NCBI GenBank assembly: GCA_944474755.1 | Contig: OX104117.1 | Location: 78,406,926 to 78,470,925 of the forward strand | Direction: 5' to 3' | Length of the DNA stretch: 64,000 bases | From: Limnoperna fortunei | Taxonomy: Eukaryota > Mollusca > Bivalvia > Mytilida > Modiolidae | The notes under the pieces: generated by a model | Seen by the model: only the letters and a program-made list of their open reading frames with translations | Told to the model about the DNA's origin: nothing | Databases searched by the model: none | Position numbers and translations under genes: made by a program | Shown here: positions 46,366 through 58,300 of the stretch, piece after piece | Numbering within the stretch: the stretch's first letter is position 1 | How the letters are laid out: each line of letters opens with the position of its first letter

Positions 46366-49300
46366 CTAAAAGAACAATATATATGCAATCAAACATTAAA
46401 GTAGAATAAAATACACTGTTAGGAACTAACAAAACATAAATTAGCAGATAGGTTACAATAAATTCCAATGGTAATACTTAGCTATTTATGTATCTGTTTT
46501 ATAATAAACCATTTTATTTACCGTTCTCGCCGCAATGTAATATTATTTTATTTCCGTTCATCAGCTGTTTTGTGAATTTACAATAAAACATTAAATTTCT
46601 CGGTGTTCTGTGTGTGCAAAGTATTGTAAGTTGAGCTTTTAGTATAAATTAAAACATAAAGCACATACAATTAATAATAAATAATACATACTTCTTCCGC
46701 AGAGTCACTATGCCAATTACCACCATAACAACAAACAACAACAGAAGAAATGCACAACCTTTTACAAAAAACACATAAATTTAATAATTTTCTAGCAGTT
46801 AAATGTGCAATTTAAAGGAAAATATGCAGATAACATAAACTTAGTAGCCCTCCAATGTTTAGTTTTATATATACACACGGAGAAAGTATTGGAACACGTA
46901 TTGCTATGAAAAAAAGCAAAAATGAAGGTATTTAATGCCAAATAATAGCATCGGCAAGCGCGTATTGACAAAACGCATCAAACTATTGAAATTAAACGAC
47001 AAAAATTATATTTAAATAAATAATTTAAACCACTTGCGTCCAAATGTGCTGAAATAGTTCATCTAGCTGATCGTAGATGATTAACATTTCACCAAGACAG
47101 TCGAAACAAGCCATAAAAGTCTGCACTGTGTCTGTAATTTCCTGATGAACGCGTGTAGATGTCTTACAATACCAACAACTAAACGAAGAAATTGCTGATG
47201 CGTCAATCGTTTCCATTCTTGGTGTAATGTTTGTTATAATTTTTCTTATGTCTGTGCCGTACGTCTCCGATCTTACACACACGTGATGACCGATGACGTT
47301 CCACATGTGCTTAATTGAATTCAAGTCGGCACTTTCTACTAACCATAATGTGTATATCGAATCCTCAAGGAAAGGAGTCGTCATAGCGCGAGCACGATGC
47401 AACCGTACGTTGGCGGCAATGAAGATGAGTCTTGTCTGTTGTTGATAATTGTCAAAATATAGCATTGCACTTGTTTCCAGATTGTCATGTAGGTAGATTT
47501 TCAAGTTACCGCCAACAGTAATGAGGTCAAGCTACAGTCAAATGACACATATCTACATACCATTACTGAGCCACTACCAAATGACAGATCGTTTCCATCA
47601 TTGTTTCGTGAGGCATAATCAGTGTTTAGCTGACACCATGTATTACTGCCACTACATGCAACATAAAAAAGCTTTCATCAGACCAATTAACTTGTCTCTA
47701 CGAGGGAAGATTAAATTGAGGATTGACATGAGCGATCGACATGACATCTTGAAGTTACATTCATCTTGCTGTCTATTGCGTAATACACTTGATAAAAACA
47801 CACGCTCAAAAAACAAATTTCTTCAACACAATGCTGTTAAAAACCAAAACGCCAAGTTGAACAAGTGCCCTATATTCCGATTCAGATGGTACTGGGAATC
47901 TTCTAGATTATGGAAGGTTAACAGTATTTGTCGTTTGATGTTAACCTACAATTGAGCTAATTGAATGATGGTGGCAAGGGAAATTTGTCTGAGGGACATT
48001 CATGCATCTCAAAAATATTGCATGCCCATTTCATCAATGTTAGAACAGGATTAGAGCAAACCATAGATCATGAATAATACATATACAAAAATTGATCTCA
48101 TGGCGTACGAGTGAAAATTGGACAGGGGCATGAAATGAAACGGTTAAGCAAAAGATAACAATTTTTCCTAATATACAACTTTAATATTGAGAACTTCACT
48201 GGCATGAAAAAATTATTAAATTTAAGTGTCTAATTTTCTTCTTTATTTGGTGTTGGCTCTGTGTATATTTATATTATTATCAAACAAACTTAACCTTTCA
48301 CATCATATCGAAGTACAGCTGTATGTTAACAAATAAGCAAACTTTTTCGAAACGATCTGCTAGGACAGTTTTTTTTAAATTGGGCTACAATCGATAAGTT
48401 TAACAAAAAATGTAAAGAACAATATGAATTTTCGTATTCTATACGTTAAGCATTAATTACAGATTACAGACATAACTAGTTTTAAAAATACTGTGCTAAT
48501 AATAATTGTAATATTTAAAAAATATATCAGGTAGATTTAATATGTACCCTTTAATAGTTCAAAATGTTATTTTGAATTTTCATCAAATAAAAATTTGAGG
48601 AACAATATTAGATGATAAACATATAAAATATTGGACTGCAAACCAAGAGTTACGCGTAAAAAGACAAAGTGAACAACAATTATGTACGTTCAGCATATGT
48701 CTTTGTTCAATAAATGCCACTATAGAGTAACAAAAAAAAACATGACACAACAATTAAATATTGTATTATCCTTATGTACATACCTGTCTGGATAACAGTG
48801 CTGACTACATATGAATCTTCTTGGGACCGTTCTTTGTTTATTATAGTTGTATGACTTAAAAATTGAGTACTTAAATCAGATAAAACTGTAGTTTCTGTAA
48901 TTATAAAAATGATAACACTATCAAACTATCATACTCAAAACTTTTTGGACAGTTTTTGTTTATATTAATTATATGTGTGTTTTAACTAATCAAATAACGA
49001 GTTTGTTTTTTGTTTGTTAGAATGGCTTTTAACGCCACTTTCAACAATTTATATGCTAAATCATGACATCCAGTTTCTATAAGGGAGAAAGCCGGAAAAA
49101 AGCCCTGGACTGGGTGGGAAAACTGTCAATCAATGGTAGACAAAAACTAACATAACCGTTCGGACATCGAGGCTCAAAATAGAGCTCTATAAGTTGCTTA
49201 AAGTATTAGGTATGATATACTCCCTAAATAATAGAAGGTGATCTCATACAATAATATGAGAAAAAATACAGATAAAAATGGCAGTTGATAAAAAGTATGA

Positions 49301-52300
49301 ATCATCACATTTAAATTTTATTTATTTTTTTTTAAATTCAACAATTTTATTGCACTTTAAAGCTGTTGAACAATTTACCCGGCTTACAGCTTTCAGCCGT
49401 GTATCCCTGTTAACATTAGTTACTATACAACCTGGGAGATTGTCTAGTAAATAATGCAGAAAATAAACTATGTTAGTATATCACAATGAGTATTACAAAG
49501 TTGCTAGCAAGATTAAGTTAATTAAAATAATTATTATCACATGTATGTCGCATTCATTTCTGTATCTCTTTCCGAATTTGGTTTTCTTTTTTCAAAAAGA
49601 AATTACACCGTTATTATGAATATTCACGAATTTTGTGTATTCGTGTGTTAAAATGATAGGATCAACGCCTGTTTGATACAGTTAAACGGTATAATGGTAA
49701 TTGGACACAAATGATAGATGTAAGTATCTAAGAAAGTGTGTTAATTAGTGACTAATATTTACAATAATAAAGAGATACAGTGTAACTATATATGTTCAAG
49801 AACACAATCGCATACACATCACATGTGAAACAGATCAATATAGCAATACATGCTGAACTCTTTTAATAATTGGTTCACAATTCTTCTTTGGAAAAAAATG
49901 AATTTCACAAAATCTCGTAATTTCTGAACTAAAAATTGAATATATGTTAACCCCTTTTTCCCTGTTATTTGAAATACAATAACTTTTATATATTGAGTAA
50001 AAAATCAATACAATTAGTAAATTTAAATCATAATAGTCTGTATCCTGTATTTTGTAGCCTAATACTAGGGATCTTAAACACAGAATATGTTCACCAATGC
50101 CTAACTTTTCAAGCAGCTTTTTTATCTGTACAAAATAGTCTGTATTATATTTACAATCTAGAAAGAGATGTTTGTAATCTTCTTTTACCATACAGTGATT
50201 ACATAAGTTATTTGTTGTAATTTTCCAGTTATAGAGCAAATCTTTACAAGGGATTAAGAAATGTATTAATTTCCATTTAAATATTTTAAGTCTGTTATCT
50301 TTTAAGAATGTAAACGTGAACTTAAACAAGTTTTGAAAACTAAAAATATCAGTATCTGTGAAGACTTTTTCCCACTTGCTAAGACCAATTGGTTTACCAC
50401 AGTTTTCCATTGCTAAAATGTCTTTATATATAAGTTTTTCGCATCTTTTCAAAAGGTCTAAATTATTACCAAATTTAAGAATATTATTTTTTATATGAAT
50501 ATTGGTTTTTGTTGAGTTATTTGATTTTAGTACATCTTTCCAGTTATTTGGGATTGCATTTTTTATTTGAGAAAATTCACTTATCCAGTTTGTTTTATTA
50601 GATAATTTAGAGAGAACAACTGTTTCTGAAATATTTCCTTTGTCATCTATTATGTCATTGATATGGCAAATACCATCTTTGATCCAATGATCAAAGGTAA
50701 CAGGTTTGTTATTAAATTTTATAAACTGGTTCCCCAAATGTATTGTTTTCTGACATATAGAAATGTTTTGGGAAATTTGTCTTTTCCTCCCCCAACCAAT
50801 ATCCATGATTTGATAAGCATTTGATAAAATTCAGGGGTTTTGTCTAGAATATTTTTATTTAAAGTTTTTATATTTTATATTTTAGATTTTTCTAGGCCTC
50901 AGAAAAAAGCATTATTTTTTTCGCCTTCTTCAAACCATTTAGCTCTTGATCTGATCTTATTTCCCATAATTTTTTCATTGTAAAGTTTTTCTATTTCAAT
51001 TTCTATTTCCTCTTTTTTCTTATTAAGTTTTTCTAATTTTCCTGCTTTTTTATCTGATTCACATAACAATTGTTTGTGGATTTTGTCTAATTTACATTCC
51101 AATATTTTAAGATTACATTTTTTACTTTTTGCACAATGTTTACAAAAATTCATGCTAGCATCTCTAATTTCTATTTTCAAATTGTCCCATAGATTACTTA
51201 AATTTTCACCAGCCTCAAATAGAGTTTCATACTTCTTAATCAATTTTGTTATAATATTACAATACTCTTCATTTTCTAGGATGCTAGCATTTAATTTCCA
51301 GTATCCCCTCCCGTTAGTTCCTCTATTAATGTCTATTTTCAGGGATACTGCATTATGGTCACTTAGTTTTATTGCAGTAGGCCTAATGTCGCATGATTTA
51401 CATACTTTTAACAGTTCTTTACTTATCAGAAAAAATCAATTCTTGTAGCTTCTTTTCTACTTTTATTGCACCAAGTGAATTGTGTTACAGTTTGGTTTTT
51501 CGTTCTCCAGATATCATTTAATTTTAAAGATTTTATCATTGATTTCAAACTAGAGACCGGTTTGTCAAATTTTTTCTTTATTTTGAGTTTGGTATCATTT
51601 TTAGATAAAATGTCATTAAAGTCTTCAGCCAGTATGATTTCGCCTAAGCTATTCTTACTAATTAATGTATTTACATTTTTGAAAAAACTTTGTCTTTCTT
51701 TTGGATTATTTGGGGCATATATATTGACTAAAGTATAAATATTATTATTAATTTCTATATTAATTAAGATCATTCTACCATTTTGATCTGTTTTTACATC
51801 ATAAAGCTTATAATTAAGATTTTTATGTATCCAGATAGCCACTCCTCTGGCATTCCTTGCACCATCATTTCTTATTAATTCTCCATCAAATTGATATTTT
51901 AAAAAATTGTCTATATTATTGGCAAAGTGTGTTTCTTGAAGAAGGAGAATGTTTATTTTTTGTTGTTCAATCCATTGTATTAATTGTTCTCTTTTTTCAG
52001 ATGACTGCAGGCCTTTCACATTGACCGTGCAAATATGTAGGGTGTTATTCATATTCATAATTTATAAGTTTAACCACAAATGGTAAGTAGTATTTTAATT
52101 TTATTACCCACAGATGGTGAGTTACCCCTGAGTATCCCCTTACTACACTAAAAGTGTCCTGTAGTGGGCCTTTACTTCCGTTATAAATCTTGACCCGTAC
52201 ACGCTTTATTGGTTTTATTATCGCACGTTTTATGTTAGGATGTTTCATATTTATATCCATGCTGGATTCAGTTATAATAGGATAGTTTAGTTTCAAATTT

Positions 52301-55300
52301 GTCTCCATTCTTTCGACTTGGATTTTAATTTCTTGTTTATAAAAAGTAAGTATAATTTTACTTTTATTTATGCGAAAAAAAGCGTTTTTTAATGGAATTA
52401 TTCTCTTTTGTATAGTCTGTTTATTTACAGAATCTTGGTCAAATAATTTTTTGTCGATCTTAATCACGTGACATTGTTTGTCAATAAAGACACGTGGCAG
52501 ACATAAATGTACACAAAAATAGATGACAAGGGTGTACAAATTCAAGCTCGTTGGTACATGTACATAGTAATAAACATTTTTATGAAAATCCATCCTTGGT
52601 TTGTCTAAGGATACAAGGCATGGCTTCACAACATATAGCAATACACAACCGTACACAACATATGTACTAGTACAGCTTGCACATGTATACAAGTAAATAT
52701 TTACAATATGTATATATCTTTTAAAAAAGACAGTGGCACAATACAAAATATATAAAAACATGAGAAATTTACACTCTAAATCATCAATGAACAATTTATC
52801 TGGGTAATTGTTAGTGAAGTAAAAATGTATGTTTTCTGTTGATTTTGGATGTGATACAAAGACCGTGTCGAAGAAAAAGTGTGTCACCCACTTAGTGTCA
52901 CAGTTTTGTTGTTTATTATAAGATTTTTTCTTATTTACTTTTAGATTCCACAATTTTGGTGAAATATCAGGAACAGAAGATTCACCTTTTAATGTTTCAA
53001 GGTCAGTTGTTTGTTTATATTTTGTTTTTGTTGATCCTGACCAGGTGACAGTGTTTATAAATAAAGAAAAGTGTGAGTGGCGTACATACTGTACCCAAAA
53101 ATAGATGACTAAAGTGTACAAATTCAAGCACATTGATATGGAGTAATTCGATTTTTTATGTAAATCCATCCTTAGTTTTTCTAAGGATACAATGCATGGC
53201 TTCACAACATATAACAACACACAACCGTACACAACATACATACTAGAACAGCTTGCACATGTATACAAATAAATATTTACAATATGTATATATCCTTTAA
53301 AAAAGACAGTGACACAATATATAATATGTAAAAACAGGACAGATACACACAAACAATTCTCAATGAACCATTTGTCTGAGTATTTGTTTATCAAGTAATA
53401 ATAAATCATGGTTTGTTTTTTGTTTTTTTTTTGTTTTTTTTTAATTAATGATTTGGGAACTTTATAACAGAAATATTTTTTTACTATGGTATTTCACAAT
53501 GTTGTAGTACATTGACAGGTTTTTTCTTATTTTCTTTTAGGATCTGAATGGTAAATGGATTCCCTAAGACAGAATCTTCGCATGTTACGATTCCAAAGAC
53601 ATTGGTTATAACACACCTAACATTTTTTTATTGTATTGTATGTCGACATTAAACAACTTGCAAAATAGATATAAATATGTACAGACATGAATATATATTT
53701 TTTTATAGTTTTTTTTAATCTTTTTTTTTTAAATTACAGAACAATAATTTAGCTGGTTCAATGTTTTTTATCTGCAAGTGCACCTGATGCCCCATGTAAT
53801 TCTCAACAGGAGTGACAGGGATTTATCGATTCTCCTTTCTCGTTGACCTATCGGCGTGGCTTGGTTTTTATATTGTTCATCTTGGACAAGGAATTGTGTA
53901 ATATCTGTTTGTTCTGCTTTGTGACGTTTAGCCTTTTTTTTGCTTTTTAGATTTTCTCTTCCAACTATTGGAGTATGCTGGAGGGCTTGTTGGGAATCAT
54001 CTGTTTGAGCTCTAGAAGGATTGTCTTTCTTGTTGGTTTTATCTGCCTTCTTCAACGGTTGTTGTGAAGTTTTAGTTGCAGACACATCATTTATAACATT
54101 GTCTATAATTTCTGAATCACTCTCATCTGATTCCTCGCTTTGTTTATCGTTATCCGAGAAGATGTTCATAGTGCATATGTGTGATTTGTGTCCAGATTCG
54201 CCACAACTCCTACATTTCCAATCATTATGGCATTGTGCAAAGGTATGACCAATCTGCATGCATTTGCCGCACTTAGAGTCAGAACTTCCCTGCTTTGGTT
54301 GACCAAAATGAAAAACATTGGCTCTGTATTTTCCAATGATCATGGTCTTAGGAAGCGGTGTGTGAAAAGGCTCACAGATGAAAATGCGATCGCCTGTTTT
54401 GCAGTTAGTAAGTAGTTGGTCTACCCGCAGACGTTCTCTGAAGTAATTGAGAATTTTGCATTGACTTGCAGAAGTCTCAAGAGCTCGCAATATTTGTTGA
54501 TCATCTGCAGAAAGGTGTATATTTTTTACCCTTACTCGAATTGAATCGGGTTTTTCATTTACAACCACTTTTGGATTTCTAGTATATAAATTCACTGACT
54601 TATTCCTTATTGTGACACCTTTTGAAAGTAAATCTTTTTTTGCGTTTTCATCATCTAAATAAATTCTCCATAATCTTCCAGTTCGTTGAAGACCTATTAA
54701 ATGTTTACTGGGAATCTGGTTGCCTATGGCTATATATACCTCTTTGTGAATTAGATATGTTTTAGTTTCACCAAATACATCTTCCTCAGAGAGGAACACA
54801 GGCTTGACATCAGCCATACTGTTGTCATTGTTCTATTTAGGATCATTCGGTGAGAAGTTGATGCTAGCTGCATCGGCATAGGAGGTGGCCATATTTGTTT
54901 TTGTCAGATTTTTCTACACATTAAATTAGAGCTTCAAAATATACTTTAGCGATGGTTTTAGTTGTACAAGAAACTTCAGGATTGTTCTTGTATCTATTCT
55001 AAGCAAAGCTTTAAGTTTTGTGTTATACGATCTAATTTGGAACAAGAATAAACAGTTTGATATATCGGAGCTCTGGATACCCGTCACCTTGGTTCAGGAA
55101 CCATAACTCCCCATTTAAATTTTATTAAATAAATTGATTTCTTTTAAAAACTTTAAAATTGTTTCGCAGCAGTTTTTTAAAAAGTAAAATATGTATCTAC
55201 AGAATAGAAACGTTCCCATATGTAGGCCACGTCCAGACAGTTCATCAAGACATTATTTAAGGTATATGGACTGTTACATTACACACATTTGGGTCGTGGC

Positions 55301-58300
55301 TAATTATTAAAAATATAACTATGTGTCGTACTGGTATGAGCAAGACGACACCTAATTAGTGTGCAGTAGGACTGGATCTCATGAAGTTTATAATAAACTT
55401 GGAGATCCCAACTACTCTACCTAAAACAAGAAATATATATTTAAAAAATAACGGTTTAAAATTAGTAAAAGGAATATCACAGTAAATAACATCAATCTTT
55501 AGGGCAGTTTTAGCCTCCTGATCCACGACTGTTTTTACATGGATTCCGACATGACTGGGAATGCTGAAGAAGATCATCTCGTTCCCAAGGAAGCAAGAGA
55601 TTTTTTAGATTTAAATAATTTTTTAAATGTAAGGGTATTTAATTTTGAAATTTTCAATAGTCAGTAGACAAGACAGTGAATCGGAGCAGGTAATAAATTT
55701 GCATTTGTCTGACGAAGCAACTATTTTCATCGCAAGAAAAATAGCTTGCGCTTCCGCTGTAAAACCAAAATGAGGCAGATGGCGAGTTTCAACATGCTGT
55801 GCGAAGACAGCTGCTGAGGCAACTTTATTATCGTCTTTTTACCCGTTTATATAGTATTATAGTCAGGGTAGCAAGATTGGGTTCTGCCAAATGTTGTTGT
55901 ATTATTAAAGGGTTTGTGTCGGACTTTTTCTGTATTCTTAGATCATAAATATTTTAAGATTTTTAAATGGGCATTATAAGGAATTTCGATTGCAGCAATT
56001 CCACCAAAATTATACCTGAATTTACGAATGAGATTTAATTCGCAGGCCAATACGTTGAATTTTGCTTGGATGTTTTTCGAAAATCCTTTGATTAAGCGGT
56101 CTGTAAACACAGTCATGGGCGGTGTTCCAAGGATACGCCTTCAATTTGGTTACATATTGCTAAGCGGGCTTTATTGTTTTTCGATACAAAGAAGGCTTGT
56201 GTACTTCTACATACAAACTATTTGAAGGTGTGGTTCTAACAGCTACAAGGCAACGTCGCAATCCTTTATGGTGAATAGTATTAAGGATTTCGACACATGA
56301 CTCGCGAGCAGTACCTAAAAGAAAGCAACTGTAATCCTATTTCGATGGATCAAGCGATCTGTATAGATTGAGTAAAACATCGCACTTAGGAATGCATGCC
56401 AACAGTTTTGGCAGTGGAGAATATTAAACCATTCTCCATTGCTCATTTCTCTATTCTGTTAATTGCAGTTGACGTTTGATATTATTCATGCCTTTCCTCG
56501 GTAGCATATGAGAAAGTCATCATACAGAGAATAATCAATATCATCTTTTAAAACTTTCGCAAGACTATTATTTTAATACCAAATAAAGAGACAGAGAGAA
56601 TGCTTCCCTTGGAAACATTCATCTCATGTTCAAATGGGTCAGATAAAGTAGAATTTATCATTACTTTTAAATCGTAAAAAAGGCATGTTCATTTTCGGCA
56701 AGTGCGTTTCAAAACGCACCAGATGATCAGAAGTACTACGAAATTTTCTGAATCTACACTGGATATTTTAGATCAGGTTGTTAGATTCTTAAAACCAGAC
56801 AAGGCGATCATTGATCATCCCTTACATGGTTTTAAAACGAGACCAGGCGATCATTGATCATCCCCTACATGGTTTTAAAACGTCAGCTTGTGAAGACTAT
56901 AGACCCAAGGTTAGATGCTTCTGAGTGATCATTTCCTGGTTTTGGAATAGGCACAACAGTTGGCTATTTTCCAAAAAGATGGTGAGTCACCCGTTTCCCA
57001 AATGTTGTTGATGAAGACATTGAAAAGAAGGTTGATTGTGGCAGATGTTTGAGAAGTTGATAATGGACCACATGCTGCATCGTGAGATTTGTTCAAAGAC
57101 GTTTTTAGCCTTTTCAAAGAAAAAGGTTTACTGTAATCTTTAAGATTTTTTTTACTGGAAATTCAATTTTGATACGCTAAAATCGTGATGATGAGTGTTT
57201 TATAAATGTTTTGGCCAATTGTTTTGATATATCTGACTTTGATGTTAACAACCATGTCCACCCTTTAAATTATGGACGTTTGTTTTACCTTTTTCGTTTT
57301 CACATTTACTTTAACAAATCATGTTTCAAATTTTATTTATATGAGTATGGTTATTTAATTTTGAAATACAGTTTCGCAAAGAGATGCGTCTTCTTTGCTT
57401 CCGTACCCTAGAAGATTTTGCTAGAAAAATTCAGAACTGGTTAAAATTATTTTGAGTTAGATGTTTATTAAAGCGTCGTTAGGTTTTTTCCAGTCTTTAA
57501 TTGCGACCTCACAGCTGTCATCGAACCATGGTTTACTATGATGTTTTGAATTTGTCGAGGAATTGGGTCGTCATCAATCGAAATAAGAGTTTCATTAAAT
57601 TTCAAATTGTATCAGAAATGACTTTAAAATTGAAGTCGCTATCTAGACAGTTTTTCAAATACAGGCTTTGTTAAATGTAGACGGAGTGACTCATTCTGTG
57701 TTGGAAGAATGCGAAGATTCCAGTATAATATGAAAGTGATCATTGGACTTAAAGTCCCCGAGTAATAAAAAAAGGGTCGAAAGATAATCAGTAAGATGTT
57801 TCAGTTGATATAAGCCTAAAGAAAATATATGAGGGATACATATATAGCATAAAGTTATCGTTTCGTGTAAAAATATCCTTACAGCAACCGCATGAACATC
57901 AGTGTTGAGATCTACATGGCTATGTAAAACTTGCTATTTTACGAGAATAGTAGAACCGCCAGAAGCTCTATCCTTCTCGTTAACATATGTGATGTGTGTA
58001 TATAAATATGAATACAAGTCAAATCGCCCCACGGTAAAATCGCCCAGTCAAAAACGCCCCCCACTTTTTATAAAATCGCCCCCTGGAAAAACGCCCCCAC
58101 CTGAAACAAAATCTCCCTACTTGAAAAAATCGCCCCCGTCAAAAACGCCCCCAATTTTTGCAAAATCGTCCCACTGTAAAATCTACCCGTTTTAAAACGC
58201 CACCACATTTAGTAAATTCGCCACCACTTACAAAAATCGCTTATTAGGTAATAATTTCATTTTTCTGTGATTATATGTTATGATCTCAGTTAAGATAAAT

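Larger units (their letters stand above)
49320..54840 (-). mobile_element. L1/Tx1-type LINE lacking its RT core
   Basis: Layout on the minus strand: ORF1 (54817-53768), an unexplained 454-codon frame (53409-52045), ORF2 endonuclease (52058-51426), linker (51243-50899) and ORF2 C-terminal domain (50806-49835). The 3' end runs to an A-rich tract opposite 'tttattttttttt' near 49330. Between linker and C-terminal domain only about 90 bp remain, where some hundreds of codons of RT are expected. The element can no longer copy itself. Inserted in the fifth visible intron of L1, same strand. Confidence 0.75.

Noticed and set aside
47521..47955. 144-codon plus-strand frame
   Set aside because: Antisense to the Tc1 transposase remnant.
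51466..51738. 90-codon plus frame
   Set aside because: Antisense shadow of the LINE endonuclease.
57902..58195. Proline/lysine-rich plus frame (SPSQKRPP...)
   Set aside because: Encoded by the CGCCCCC arm of the foldback element; repeat by-product.
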